Positions 51,985-61,610 are shown, counted from the stretch's first letter. The stretch: DNA of 64,000 nucleotides from Streptomyces sp. HUAS CB01 (GCF_030406905.1 NZ_CP129137.1:3018501-3082500); one strand, 5' to 3'. Made by a program: numbers and translations. Notes: a model not told the origin generated them from the letters alone.

Positions 51985-54016
51985 GAGTGGTGTCCTCCCG
52001 CTCCGAAACCTGTCCCGGGACGGAATCCGCCGTCCCGCCGTCCCCCGGCCGCTCCGACGCCGGACGGGCCACCACACGGGCGCCGCTGCCGGGCAGGGCC
52101 GCCGGGTCCACCGCCGCCGACGGCGGGGTGTGCGGCGGCACCGCGGGCCGCCCCGGTATCGCCAGGCCCGGCCGGTGCGCGCCGGGCTGCGACGGCACCG
52201 TAGACAGCCGCAGCGCACGGTCGTTCGCCGCGTCGGCGGCCGCCCGCTCACGCGCACGCCGGGAGTCCTCGGGCTCCAGCGGTATCGGCGAGCCGCGCAG
52301 CGGCTCGTCCGCCGTGCGCGGCAGGGTCAGCCGGAACTGCGAACCGCCGCCCGGCTCTCCCCACGCCTGCAGCCAGCCGCCGTGGAGCCGCGCGTCCTCC
52401 ACGGCGATGGACAGGCCGAGGCCCGTGCCACCCGTCGTACGCGCCCGAGCCGGGTCGGCCCGCCAGAAGCGGTTGAACACCCGGGTCGCCTCGCCGGGCT
52501 TGAGCCCCACCCCGTAGTCCCGAACCGCCACGGCGACCGCACCTCCGGCGGACGCCATCCGCACCACCACGTCGCGGCCCTCGCCGTGCTCCACGGCGTT
52601 GACGACGAGGTTGCGCAGCACGCGCTCGATCCGGCGGGCGTCGGCCTCGGCCACCACCGGCTGCTCGTCGCCGACGACCCGGATCCGGCTGCCCTTGCGC
52701 TCCGCCAGCGGCTCGGCGCCGCCGATCACCCGATGGACCACCTCGCGGAGGTCTATCGCCTCCGCTTCGAGGGCCGCCGCGCCCGCGTCGAACCTGCTGA
52801 TCTCCAGCAGGTCGGCGAGCAGCGACTCGAACCGGTCCAGCTGGTCCGCCAGCAGCTCCGCGGAGCGTGCCGTCGCGGGGTCGAAGTCGCCCCGTGCCTC
52901 GTGGATGAGGTCCGCGGCCATCCGCACCGTCGTCAGCGGCGTACGCAGCTCGTGCGACACGTCCGAGACGAAGCGGCGCTGCATCCGCGACAGCTCCTCC
53001 AGCTGCTGGATCTTGTGCTGAAGGTTCTGCGCCATCTTGTTGAAGGCCTCACCGAGCCGGGCGATGTCGTCCTCGCCGGTGACCTTCATCCGTTCCTGGA
53101 GCCGTCCGGCGGACAGACGCTCGGCGATGCCTGCGGCCATCCGGACGGGCGTGACGACCTGCCGCACCACCAGCCACGCGATGGCCCCGAGCAGCACGAC
53201 CACGAACAGCCCCGCCGTCGCCAGCGTGCCCTTGACCAGGCTCAGCGACTCCTCCTCCTGCGTGAGCGGGAAGAGGTAGTACAGCTCGTACGAGTAGCCC
53301 GCGACGTCGTTGAGCCGCTTGCCGACGACCAGACCGGCCTCGGACTCCTTCGGAACCGAGTACTTGATCTTGACGTAGGTCTGGAACGTGCCCGTCCCCT
53401 GCGCGACCGAGCTGCGCAGCGACGCGGGAACGCTCGTCACGTCCACGTCCCCCGAGGCCCGCGGGGCCCGGCTCGTCCCGGCGTCGTCGGAGTCCGGGCT
53501 CAGTGCCACCACGTGGTACGCGCCCTGACCACCGCTGGCCAGCTGCTTCACCAGCTCGGACCGCCAGTTCACGGAGCCGCGGCTGGGCCTGCCGTCCGTG
53601 GCGTCACCGTCCTGGCCACCCAGCGCGGAGGCTCCGCTCGCCTTCTCCTGCGCGGCCGCGAAACCACCCGCCGCCTGGCTCAGGGCCGCCTGTTCCTTGG
53701 CGTCCAGGAGTCCGTTGCGGACCTGGCCGATGACGACGAGACCGAGCAGCAGCACGACGCCCATCGACATGAGCAGGGTCCCGGCGACGACACGCAGCTG
53801 GATGTTCCGCCGCCACAGCCGTACGGCCGGCAGCAGCGGACGCCTGAACCAGCGCACGACGAGCCGGAGCACCGGCCTGCCCGGCGCCCCGTCCGGCAGC
53901 AGCCGTCCGCCGGGGAACGGACGGCCGAAACGTGAAGACCCGTGCCCGGGCCCGGCAGCCCGCCCCGTACGGACTCCCGGCCCCCCGGGCTTCGGAGCAG
54001 CGCTGCCCACGGCCAT
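51974..54016 (-). CDS. mtrB: Sensor histidine kinase MtrB
   Basis: This is a membrane kinase (680 residues) of the MtrAB system, which in actinobacteria ties cell-wall metabolism, division and development together. ATG 54016 begins 1 nt after the mtrA stop. A basic disordered N-terminus precedes TM1 (VVAGTLLMSMGVVLLLGLVV, about 82-104). An extracytoplasmic sensor loop and TM2 (about 262-285) follow, then HAMP. The HisKA domain has His355 in FVSDVSHELRTPLTTVR. The HATPase_c domain has NLVVNAVEHG, the G1 box RDYGVGL and TGGTGLGLSI. A Pro-rich tail of about 120 residues ends the protein and overlaps lpqB. Confidence 0.96.
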   Translation of the reverse strand: MAVGSAAPKPGGPGVRTGRAAGPGHGSSRFGRPFPGGRLLPDGAPGRPVLRLVVRWFRRPLLPAVRLWRRNIQLRVVAGTLLMSMGVVLLLGLVVIGQVRNGLLDAKEQAALSQAAGGFAAAQEKASGASALGGQDGDATDGRPSRGSVNWRSELVKQLASGGQGAYHVVALSPDSDDAGTSRAPRASGDVDVTSVPASLRSSVAQGTGTFQTYVKIKYSVPKESEAGLVVGKRLNDVAGYSYELYYLFPLTQEEESLSLVKGTLATAGLFVVVLLGAIAWLVVRQVVTPVRMAAGIAERLSAGRLQERMKVTGEDDIARLGEAFNKMAQNLQHKIQQLEELSRMQRRFVSDVSHELRTPLTTVRMAADLIHEARGDFDPATARSAELLADQLDRFESLLADLLEISRFDAGAAALEAEAIDLREVVHRVIGGAEPLAERKGSRIRVVGDEQPVVAEADARRIERVLRNLVVNAVEHGEGRDVVVRMASAGGAVAVAVRDYGVGLKPGEATRVFNRFWRADPARARTTGGTGLGLSIAVEDARLHGGWLQAWGEPGGGSQFRLTLPRTADEPLRGSPIPLEPEDSRRARERAAADAANDRALRLSTVPSQPGAHRPGLAIPGRPAVPPHTPPSAAVDPAALPGSGARVVARPASERPGDGGTADSVPGQVSEREDTTRGR

Positions 54017-54017
54017 G

Positions 54018-54707
54018 TCAGCTCGGTCCGGCCTTGTAACCGACGCCACGGACGGTCACGACGATCTCCGGCCGCTCCGGGTCCTTCTCGACCTTGGAGC
54101 GCAGCCGCTGCACGTGCACGTTCACCAGACGGGTGTCGGCCGCGTGCCGGTAGCCCCACACCTGCTCGAGCAGCACCTCGCGCGTGAACACCTGCCACGG
54201 CTTGCGGGCGAGCGCCACCAGCAGGTCGAACTCGAGCGGGGTGAGCGCGATCGACTGGCCGTCGCGCTTCACGGAGTGCCCGGCCACGTCGATGACCAGG
54301 TCCCCGATCGCGAGCTGCTCGGGAGCGGGCTCCTCGGACCTCCTCAGCCGGGCCCGGATACGGGCCACCAGCTCCTTGGGCTTGAACGGCTTCACGATGT
54401 AGTCGTCGGCGCCGGACTCCAGCCCGACCACCACATCGACGGTGTCGCTCTTGGCCGTGAGCATCACGATCGGCACACCCGACTCCGCCCGGATGAGCCG
54501 GCACACCTCGATGCCGTCCCTGCCGGGCAGCATGAGGTCAAGAAGCACCAGGTCCGGTTTGGTCTCCCGGAAAGCGGCGAGTGCCTTGTCGCCGTCCGCT
54601 ACGAACGACGGCTCGAACCCTTCACCACGCAGCACAATGCCGAGCATCTCGGCCAGTGCGGTGTCGTCGTCGACGACAAGGACGCGTCCCTTCATAATCG
54701 ACATCAT
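54018..54707 (-). CDS. mtrA: Response regulator MtrA
   Basis: This is an OmpR/PhoB-type regulator (229 residues), partner of MtrB. The receiver domain has the acidic pocket VVDDD, phospho-acceptor Asp57 (PDLVLLDLMLPGRDG) and the Thr/Lys residues of MLTAKSD and VKPFKPKELVARIRAR. The C-terminal winged helix includes LTPLEFDLLVALARKPWQVF and TRLVNVHVQRLRSKVE. In-frame ATGs occur at 54707, 54704 and 54695; I give the longest. It starts only 4 nt after the mtnA stop codon, so it can be co-transcribed with mtnA. Confidence 0.97.
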   Translation of the reverse strand: MMSIMKGRVLVVDDDTALAEMLGIVLRGEGFEPSFVADGDKALAAFRETKPDLVLLDLMLPGRDGIEVCRLIRAESGVPIVMLTAKSDTVDVVVGLESGADDYIVKPFKPKELVARIRARLRRSEEPAPEQLAIGDLVIDVAGHSVKRDGQSIALTPLEFDLLVALARKPWQVFTREVLLEQVWGYRHAADTRLVNVHVQRLRSKVEKDPERPEIVVTVRGVGYKAGPS

Positions 54708-54711
54708 CCCA

Positions 54712-55902
54712 TTAGCTAATCGTTACCTGGCGTGACCTGGCACACAGCTCGGCGATCCCGCCCCCGGCGACCGGTGACACGACCCCTTCCTCCGTGACGA
54801 TCGCGGTCACGAGTTCCGGCGGCGTCACATCGAACGCGGGGTTGTAGGCCTGGGTTCCCACCGGCGCCACCGGCAGCCCCGAGGCACCGGGAACAGCATC
54901 GGGTGTACGCGGCCCCGGCGGCGATGTGACGCCGGTCACCATCGCCGCCCCGAGCGGCGCCGGCAGCTCCGTGACCTCCTGTCCGGACCGCTGCTCCACC
55001 TCGATCGACGCCCCGTCCGGCGTCGCCGGATCCACGGTCGTGGTCGGCGCCACCACGATGAACGGCACATGGTGGTAGCGGGCGAGCACGGCGAGCGGAT
55101 AGCTGCCCACCTTGTTGGCCACGGAGCCGTCCGCCGCGATCCTGTCGGCCCCGATCAGCACGGCGTCGACCTCTCCCGCCGCGAACAGCGACCCTGCCGC
55201 GTTGTCCGTGAGCAGGGTGTACGCCATCCCGTTGCGGGCCGCCTCGTACGCGGTCAGCCGCGCACCCTGCAGCAGCGGCCGGGTCTCGTCCACCCACAGC
55301 TTGCGCAGCCGGCCCACCCGGTGCGCGGCGAGCGCCACGGCGAACGCCGTGCCCTCACCGCCCGAGACCAGCCGTCCGGTGTTGCAGTGCGTCAGGATCC
55401 GGTGACTGCCGCCGGGCAGCAGCTCGTCGAGCAGCGTGAGCCCGTGCCGCGCCATCCGCTCGCTCGCCTCCGCGTCCTCCCGGTGCAGCCGCCGCGCCTC
55501 GGCCAGCACGGCGGCGGCCGCCTGCTGCGCGTCCGCGCCCCTGCCGACCGCCGCCCCGTACGCCCCGGCGGCCCGCCGCACGCCGTAGCCGAGGTTCACG
55601 GCGGTGGGCCGCGCTCCCTCCAGAAGCGCTGCCGCCTCGGCGACGTCGTAGCCCCGTGCCGCGGCCAGCGCGACCCCGTAGGCCCCGACGATCCCGAGCA
55701 GCGGCGCACCGCGCACGGCCAGCGTCCGGACCGCCTCCACCAGGGCCGGGACGTCGGTGCACACCAGCTCGGCCTCTTCTGCCGGCAACCTGCGCTGGTC
55801 CAGCAGAACCAGCACCGGGCCTTCCGGCAGCTCGTCCCAGCGCAGCGAGCCGGGCCCGGGGTGCTGTTCGCCGTCGAGGGTTTGTACGTACTGATCAGCC
55901 AT
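54712..55902 (-). CDS. mtnA: S-methyl-5-thioribose-1-phosphate isomerase
   Basis: This enzyme of the methionine salvage pathway converts 5-methylthioribose-1-phosphate to the ribulose form (396 residues; eIF2B-alpha-like fold). The family's catalytic Cys173 is in RILTHCNTGRL and Asp253 in VLIGADRIAADGSVANKVG. The substrate-binding region RGAPLLGIVGAYGVALAAA and the C-terminal YNPAFDVTPPELVTAIVTEEG are conserved. ATG 55902 gives MADQYVQTLDGEQH. It is the first gene of the block mtnA-mtrA-mtrB-lpqB, joined to mtrA by a 4-nt gap. Other salvage genes are not in the window. Confidence 0.95.
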   Translation of the reverse strand: MADQYVQTLDGEQHPGPGSLRWDELPEGPVLVLLDQRRLPAEEAELVCTDVPALVEAVRTLAVRGAPLLGIVGAYGVALAAARGYDVAEAAALLEGARPTAVNLGYGVRRAAGAYGAAVGRGADAQQAAAAVLAEARRLHREDAEASERMARHGLTLLDELLPGGSHRILTHCNTGRLVSGGEGTAFAVALAAHRVGRLRKLWVDETRPLLQGARLTAYEAARNGMAYTLLTDNAAGSLFAAGEVDAVLIGADRIAADGSVANKVGSYPLAVLARYHHVPFIVVAPTTTVDPATPDGASIEVEQRSGQEVTELPAPLGAAMVTGVTSPPGPRTPDAVPGASGLPVAPVGTQAYNPAFDVTPPELVTAIVTEEGVVSPVAGGGIAELCARSRQVTIS

Positions 55903-56084
55903 CCGCCCAGTCTGCCCGCCGACGCACGCACAATGAAGGCGAGAACGAGATCCACTGCCCGGCCCACCGGCGGTCGGCGCGTGGCACGATGGCTGCCAGC
56001 CTCCCGCCCTGACGTGCGGACAGGCGCCGTGACCCAGCCGGCTCGCCGAGCCGGCCACGCGACACATCCACGAGGTGGACGACC

Positions 56085-57299
56085 GTGAACGACACTCCGG
56101 GCTGGGCCTCGCCCGGATCCTCCCCGTCCGACGACCGGGGTACCGGAGCGCCCGGCCCCGCCGGTGATCCCGGCGCCTCCTCGAAATGGTCCAAGGAGCA
56201 GCCGCCCGCGGGCCAGTGGGCCTCGCCGACCGGACCCGGCGGCGGACCCGTGCCCCCGCAGGCCGGCGGACCGGGCTGGGGAGGCGGACCGCAGCGAGGT
56301 GGCTGGGGACAGCCTCCCGCGGCCAAGCCCGGAGTGATCCCGCTGCGCCCGCTCGGAGTCGGCGAGATCCTCGACGGGGCGGTGTCGACGCTGCGCGCCC
56401 ACTGGCGCACGGTCCTGGGCATCACGATCACCGTCTCCGTCATCACGCAGATCTGCGACATCCTCGTCCAGCGCTATCTCGTCCCGCAGCCGCCCGAGGT
56501 GGACCCGAACGCCACCCCGGAAGAAGCCCTCAGCCAGGTGGGCGACCAGCTCAACGCGACCCTCGTGGGCACGGCACCGGTCATGGCGATCACCCTGATC
56601 GCCACGCTCTTCACCACCGCGCTGCTGACCGTGGTCATCAGCCGCTCGGTGCTGGGCCGCGACGTGACGCTGTCCGACGCCTGGCGCGAGGCCCGTCCGC
56701 GGCTGCCCCAACTCCTCGGTCTCACCCTGCTGCTGCCGCTGATCGCCGCCGTGGTCCTCGCCGTCGGCTTCCTGCCCGGCCTTCTCATCGGCTCCGCCGG
56801 CGGCGCCGCCCTCGCCGCCCTCGGCGGGATCGCCGGCGCGGTCGTCACCCTCTGGCTGATGGTCCGGTTCGCGCTCGCCTCGCCCGCCCTCATGCTGGAA
56901 CGTCAGGGCATCGTCCAGTCGATGCGGCGCTCGGCGAAGCTGGTGCGGGGAGCCTGGTGGCGGGTCTTCGGCATCCTGCTGCTCACGGTGCTGCTGACCT
57001 TCCTGGTCTCCCTGATCATCGCCATCCCCTTCGGCCTGATCGCGTACGCCGTCGACGGCGAGGGGCTCGGCGGGCTGCTCTCCGGCGGCACACCCGAGTT
57101 CGGCTGGCCGTTCCTGATCATCACCGGCATCGGCGCGGTGATCGCCTCGTCCATCACCTATCCGATCTCGGCGGGCGTCACCGTGCTCCTCTACGTGGAC
57201 CAGCGCATCCGCCGCGAGGCCCTCGACCTCGAACTGGCCCGGGCGGCAGGCGTCGACGGCCACGGCGCGGCACCGGGCGACGCCACCCCCAGGAGCTGA
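56085..57299 (+). CDS. Polytopic membrane protein (DUF7847/GlpQ-membrane-like)
   Basis: This is a 404-residue membrane protein, start GTG 56085. The first 85 residues are Gly/Pro-rich and disordered (GPGGGPVPPQAGGPGWGGGP). The conserved core begins IPLRPLGVGEILDGAVSTLRAHW, which I recognise from the family once annotated as the glycerophosphodiester-phosphodiesterase membrane domain. About six helices follow (ITITVSVITQICDILV, MAITLIATLFTTALLTVVI, LLPLIAAVVLAVGFLPGLLIG and others). No catalytic residues are evident. It is the first gene of a coupled operon with DUF4129, DUF4350, MoxR and DUF58 proteins. Confidence 0.8.
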   Translation: MNDTPGWASPGSSPSDDRGTGAPGPAGDPGASSKWSKEQPPAGQWASPTGPGGGPVPPQAGGPGWGGGPQRGGWGQPPAAKPGVIPLRPLGVGEILDGAVSTLRAHWRTVLGITITVSVITQICDILVQRYLVPQPPEVDPNATPEEALSQVGDQLNATLVGTAPVMAITLIATLFTTALLTVVISRSVLGRDVTLSDAWREARPRLPQLLGLTLLLPLIAAVVLAVGFLPGLLIGSAGGAALAALGGIAGAVVTLWLMVRFALASPALMLERQGIVQSMRRSAKLVRGAWWRVFGILLLTVLLTFLVSLIIAIPFGLIAYAVDGEGLGGLLSGGTPEFGWPFLIITGIGAVIASSITYPISAGVTVLLYVDQRIRREALDLELARAAGVDGHGAAPGDATPRS

Positions 57300-57303
57300 T
57301 GCC

Positions 57304-57993
57304 GTGTCCATCGCGGGGGGAGCGACCGGGGCGTGGCCGGCCGTCCACGCCGATGACGAGGTACCCGTGGACCTCCCTCGCGTCCCCGCGAGGGAGGCAG
57401 CGGAACGCGAACTGTCCAAGTCGATGTACCACGAGAACGATCCCAACCTGCTGGAGCGCGCCCTCAACCGCTTCTGGGAGTGGCTCGCCGACGTCCTCGA
57501 CGCGGCTGCGGGGGCCTCTCCCGGCGGCCCGCTCGGACTCGTCGTCATCGTCCTGGTCGTCGCCGCCCTGATCGCCGCACTCTGGTGGCGGCTCGGCACC
57601 CCGCACCGCACCGCCACCCCGGGGGACGCGCTCTTCGACGACGGTCCCCGCAGCGCCGCCGAACACCGGACGGCCGCCGAGGCGCACGCCGCCGCCGGAC
57701 GCTGGAACCAGGCCGTCCAGGAACGGATGCGGGCCATCGTCCGCTCCCTGGAGGAACGCGCCCTGCTCGAACCCCGCCCCGGCCGCACCGCCGACGAGGC
57801 CGCCGCGGAGGCCGGCCGCCCCCTGCCCGGCCACGCCGAGGCGCTGCGCTCGGCGGCCCGTGCCTTCGACGACGTCGCATACGGCGGCCGTACCGCCGAC
57901 CGCCAGGCGTACACACGACTGCGTGACCTCGACACCGAACTCGGGCGCACCAAGCCCGATCTGAACACCACGGCCCAGGGAGCCACCGGATGA
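57304..57993 (+). CDS. DUF4129 domain-containing membrane protein
   Basis: This is a 229-residue single-span protein. GTG 57304 begins 4 nt after the preceding stop. Residues 1-75 form an N-terminal region containing an acidic DLPRVPAREAAERELSKSMYH segment. The transmembrane helix is LGLVVIVLVVAALIAALWW (about 80-98). The C-terminal cytoplasmic DUF4129 helix bundle includes RWNQAVQERMRAIVRSLEER and PRPGRTADEAAAEAGRPLPG. DUF4129 is commonly linked to transglutaminase-like/DUF58/MoxR loci. The stop overlaps the next start (ATGA). Confidence 0.85.
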   Translation: MSIAGGATGAWPAVHADDEVPVDLPRVPAREAAERELSKSMYHENDPNLLERALNRFWEWLADVLDAAAGASPGGPLGLVVIVLVVAALIAALWWRLGTPHRTATPGDALFDDGPRSAAEHRTAAEAHAAAGRWNQAVQERMRAIVRSLEERALLEPRPGRTADEAAAEAGRPLPGHAEALRSAARAFDDVAYGGRTADRQAYTRLRDLDTELGRTKPDLNTTAQGATG

Positions 57994-59201
57994 CCGGGGC
58001 CACGACCGCCACCACCGCGGCGTCTCCGACGACCCGCCAGATCTGGACGCGCAGCCGGGGAATCCTGCTCGTCCTCGTCATCCTCATCGTGGCCGGCTTC
58101 GTCATCGCGGTCATCCGCTCCAGCAACGGGCACGGCCGCCTCGACCCACGCTCCACCGACCCGTCCGGCAGCCGCGCCGTCGCCGAACTGCTCAAGGACC
58201 GGGGCGTCACCACCCGCGTGGTCACCACCCTCGACGAGGCCACCGCCGCCATGGGTCCCGACACCACCCTGCTGGTCGCCGGCCCGGACCTGCTGAACGG
58301 CCGTCAGCAGGACGTCCTGCGCGCGGCGATGAACTCCTCCGGCGGCCGCTCCGTCCTCGTCGCCCCCGGCCCGGCCTCCGTGGGCACCCTCGCCCCGGGA
58401 ACCTCGGCCGACACACCGGCCCCGGTTTCCGCCCGCGAGCCGCAGTGCTCCTTCCCGGCGGCCCGGCGGGCCGGAAGCGCCGACCTCGGCGGCGAGCGCT
58501 ACACCACCGACAACACCCTCGGCAGCGACTCCTGCTACCTCGCCCACGGCCTGCCGACCCTGCTCCGCATCGACGACCCGGGAACCGGCGACACCGTCCT
58601 CCTCGGTGCCCCCGACATCCTCTACAACGATCACCTCGACAAGGAGGGCAACGCGTCGCTCGCCCTCCAACTGCTCGGCTCCCACCCGCATCTGATCTGG
58701 TACCTCCCTTCCCTCTCCGATGGATCGGCCGCCGAGGACGACGGCACCGGCGGCCGCGGGGAGGGGGAGACCGGCATCGGCCGGCTCATCCCCTCCGGAT
58801 GGCTCTGGGGCACCCTCCAACTCGCCGTCGCCGCGGTGCTCGCCGCCGTCTGGCGCGCCCGCCGGCTCGGGCCCCTCGTCAGCGAACGGCTGCCCGTGGC
58901 CGTCCGCGCCTCCGAGACCGCCGAGGGCCGCGCCCGCCTGTACCGCAAGGCGAACGCCCGCGACCGCGCCGCTTCGGCACTCCGCCAGGCCGCACGCATC
59001 CGGATCGCCCCCCTACTCGGCGTCACCGTCGCGGACGCCCACTCCCCCGAAGCCCTCCTCCCGGCCGTCTCGGCACATCTGCGCGACGGCGACCGCGACC
59101 TCCGGCCCCTGCTCTTCGGACCGGCCCCCGCCGACGACGCCGCACTCATCCGCCTGGCTGACCAACTGGACGCCCTCGAACGAGAGGTACGCACTTCATG
59201 A
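57990..59201 (+). CDS. DUF4350 domain-containing membrane protein
   Basis: The 403-residue protein has an N-terminal helix (GILLVLVILIVAGFVIAVI). An extracytoplasmic DUF4350 (amidotransferase/GATase1-like Rossmann) domain follows, with SRAVAELLKDRGVTTRVVTT, TLLVAGPDLLNGRQQDVLRA and VLLGAPDILYNDHLDKEGNA. A second helix is near residues 268-288 (GWLWGTLQLAVAAVLAAVW), and the cytoplasmic tail is Arg-rich. The GATase-like domain lacks an evident catalytic Cys. The start overlaps the previous stop and the stop overlaps the MoxR start, both as ATGA. Confidence 0.85.
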   Translation: MTGATTATTAASPTTRQIWTRSRGILLVLVILIVAGFVIAVIRSSNGHGRLDPRSTDPSGSRAVAELLKDRGVTTRVVTTLDEATAAMGPDTTLLVAGPDLLNGRQQDVLRAAMNSSGGRSVLVAPGPASVGTLAPGTSADTPAPVSAREPQCSFPAARRAGSADLGGERYTTDNTLGSDSCYLAHGLPTLLRIDDPGTGDTVLLGAPDILYNDHLDKEGNASLALQLLGSHPHLIWYLPSLSDGSAAEDDGTGGRGEGETGIGRLIPSGWLWGTLQLAVAAVLAAVWRARRLGPLVSERLPVAVRASETAEGRARLYRKANARDRAASALRQAARIRIAPLLGVTVADAHSPEALLPAVSAHLRDGDRDLRPLLFGPAPADDAALIRLADQLDALEREVRTS

Positions 59202-60181
59202 GCGCCCCGACCCCCGAGACCGCCGAGCACTCGGACGACGCACGCGCCTCACTGGAGGCCCTACGCACCGAGATCGCGAAGGCCGTGGTCGGCCAGGACT
59301 CCGCAGTCACCGGACTGGTCGTCGCCCTGCTCTGTCGCGGCCACGTCCTCCTCGAGGGTGTCCCCGGCGTCGCCAAGACCCTGCTGGTCCGGGCGCTGGC
59401 CGCGTCCCTCGAACTGGACACCAAGCGGGTCCAGTTCACCCCCGATCTCATGCCCAGCGACGTCACCGGCTCCCTGGTCTACGACGCACGGACCGCCGAA
59501 TTCTCCTTCCAGCCGGGCCCCGTCTTCACCAACCTTCTGCTCGCCGACGAGATCAACAGGACACCTCCGAAGACCCAGTCATCGCTTCTGGAGGCCATGG
59601 AGGAGCGCCAGGTCACCGTCGACGGCACCCCCCGCCCTCTCCCCGAGCCGTTCCTGGTCGCCGCCACGCAGAACCCCGTGGAGTACGAAGGCACTTACCC
59701 CCTGCCGGAAGCGCAGCTCGACCGCTTCCTGCTGAAGCTGACCGTGCCGCTGCCCTCACGCGACGACGAGATCAACGTCCTCGCCAGGCACGCCGAGGGC
59801 TTCAACCCGCGCGACCTGCAGGCTGCCGGCCTCCGGCCCGTCGCCACACCGGCCGATCTGGAAGCCGCCCGGACGGCCGTCGCCAAGACCTCGGTCTCCC
59901 CCGAGATCGCGGGCTACGTCGTCGATATCTGCCGTGCCACCCGTGATTCCCCCTCACTCACTCTCGGCGTCTCTCCCCGAGGCGCCACCGCCCTGCTCTC
60001 CACCGCGCGGGCCTGGGCCTGGCTCACCGGCCGTGACTACGTCATCCCCGACGATGTGAAGGCCCTCGCCCTGCCCACACTCCGCCATCGGATCCAGCTC
60101 CGACCCGAAGCCGAGATGGAGGGCGTCACCGCGGACTCCGTCATCACCGCGATCCTCGCCCACGTCCCCGTCCCCCGCTGA
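59198..60181 (+). CDS. MoxR-family AAA+ ATPase
   Basis: This is a cytoplasmic 327-residue AAA+ ATPase of the MoxR group, which acts as a chaperone for cofactor insertion or complex assembly, usually with a VWA/DUF58 partner encoded next door. Walker A is GVPGVAKT (54-61), Walker [21 protein letters not shown], and sensor 1 [20 protein letters not shown]. The lid region contains [20 protein letters not shown] and REYVIPDD-type sequence ([13 protein letters not shown]). It is translationally coupled to the preceding DUF4350 gene and followed 11 bp later by the DUF58 gene. Confidence 0.95.
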   Translation: MSAPTPETAEHSDDARASLEALRTEIAKAVVGQDSAVTGLVVALLCRGHVLLEGVPGVAKTLLVRALAASLELDTKRVQFTPDLMPSDVTGSLVYDARTAEFSFQPGPVFTNLLLADEINRTPPKTQSSLLEAMEERQVTVDGTPRPLPEPFLVAATQNPVEYEGTYPLPEAQLDRFLLKLTVPLPSRDDEINVLARHAEGFNPRDLQAAGLRPVATPADLEAARTAVAKTSVSPEIAGYVVDICRATRDSPSLTLGVSPRGATALLSTARAWAWLTGRDYVIPDDVKALALPTLRHRIQLRPEAEMEGVTADSVITAILAHVPVPR

Positions 60182-60192
60182 GGCGGTGCGTC

Positions 60193-61503
60193 ATGGCCCT
60201 CACCGGACGAGCGGCACTCCTCGCCGCCCTCGGCTCCCTCCCCGTCGGAATCCTCGAACCCAGCTGGACGGGGATCCTCACCGTCAACGCATCACTCTCA
60301 GTAGCAATACTGTGCGACTACGCCCTGGCGGCACCAGTCCGAACGCTCCAGTTCACCCGAACCGGTGATACCTCAGTACGGCTCGGCAAGAGCGCAGAAG
60401 TGCAGCTCACTGTCACCAACCGGTCTTCCCGAAGGCTGCGCGCCCGCCTCCGGGACGCCTGGCCCCCGAGCAGTTGGCTCCCCGGGACCGAGCAGACCGC
60501 CTCACGACACAGAGTGACCGTACCGGCAGGCGAAAGTCGCCGTCTGTCGACGGTTCTGCGCCCCATCCGCCGAGGCGACCGTCACGCGGAGATCGTCACG
60601 GTCCGTTCCTACGGGCCGCTCGGCCTCGCCGCCCGCCAGGGGAATCACCGGGTTCCGTGGACCGTCCGCGTCCTGCCGCCCTTCACGAGCCGCAAGCATC
60701 TGCCGTCCCGGCTGGCCCGCCTTCGTGAACTCGACGGCAGGACCAGTGTGCTGACCCGCGGGGAGGGCACCGAGTTCGACAGTCTCCGCGAGTACGTCCC
60801 CGGGGACGACACACGTTCCATCGACTGGCGCGCCACCGCCCGCCGGACGACGGTCGCCGTGCGGACCTGGCGGCCGGAACGGGATCGGCACATCCTGATC
60901 GTGCTGGACACGGGCCGCACCGCGGCCGGACGTGTGGGCGACGTCCCGCGTCTGGACGCGGCCATGGACTCCGCTCTCCTCCTCACCGCACTCGCCACCC
61001 GAGCCGGCGACCGTGTGGACCTCCTGGCCTACGACCGCCGCGTCCGCGCCCAGGTGCAGGGCAGAGCAGCCGGGGAAGTGCTGCCGGCCATGGTCAACGC
61101 GATGGCGGTGCTCGAGCCGGAGTTGGTGGAAACGGACGCCCGGGGTCTCAGCGCGGCGACGCTGAAGCATGCCCCTCGGCGGTCCCTCGTGGTGCTGCTG
61201 ACCAGCCTGGACGCCGCCCCGATCGAAGAGGGCCTCCTGCCGGTGCTGCCACAACTGACTCAGCGCCATTCGGTCGTGGTCGCCTCGGTCGCGGACCCGC
61301 ACATCGAGAAGATGGCGAGCGGACGCGGCAGCCTGGACGCCGTGTACGAAGCCGCGGCCGGCACACAGGCTCAGATCCAGCGCCGCCGTACGGCGGAGCA
61401 ACTTCAGCGGCACGGTGTCACCGTCGTGGATGCGACTCCGGACAGCCTCGCGCCGGCTCTGGCCGACGCATATTTGGCGCTCAAGGCCGCAGGTCGGCTG
61501 TAG
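60193..61503 (+). CDS. DUF58 (VWA-like) membrane protein
   Basis: This is the 436-residue partner expected beside MoxR. Two N-terminal hydrophobic segments (ALLAALGSLPVGIL and ILTVNASLSVAILCDYALAA) precede a beta-rich region. The DUF58 signature is YVPGDDTRSIDWRATARRTT. A VWA-like fold follows, with LIVLDTGRTAAGRVG in place of the classic DxSxS MIDAS motif. ATG 60193 is preceded by GAGG 9 nt upstream. It ends the plus-strand operon, which runs head-on towards the rRNA genes; a hairpin at 61568-61598 separates them. Confidence 0.92.
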   Translation: MALTGRAALLAALGSLPVGILEPSWTGILTVNASLSVAILCDYALAAPVRTLQFTRTGDTSVRLGKSAEVQLTVTNRSSRRLRARLRDAWPPSSWLPGTEQTASRHRVTVPAGESRRLSTVLRPIRRGDRHAEIVTVRSYGPLGLAARQGNHRVPWTVRVLPPFTSRKHLPSRLARLRELDGRTSVLTRGEGTEFDSLREYVPGDDTRSIDWRATARRTTVAVRTWRPERDRHILIVLDTGRTAAGRVGDVPRLDAAMDSALLLTALATRAGDRVDLLAYDRRVRAQVQGRAAGEVLPAMVNAMAVLEPELVETDARGLSAATLKHAPRRSLVVLLTSLDAAPIEEGLLPVLPQLTQRHSVVVASVADPHIEKMASGRGSLDAVYEAAAGTQAQIQRRRTAEQLQRHGVTVVDATPDSLAPALADAYLALKAAGRL

Positions 61504-61567
61504 TGGTTGTCCCCGGCTCTCGGTGGGGCCGGGGACGAACCAAAAAGAATTCGCCCTGAAACGCGGA

Positions 61568-61598
61568 AAAGCCCCGGACCGTCACGGTCCGGGGCTTT
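61568..61598. terminator. Terminator between rRNA operon and DUF58 operon
   Basis: A 14-bp perfect stem (AAAGCCCCGGACCG, 61568-61581, with 61585-61598) with a 3-nt loop and A/T-rich base pairs at its foot can act in both directions. It lies just past the 3' end of 5S rRNA. Confidence 0.85.
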
Positions 61599-61610
61599 CC
61601 CTCAACAATT

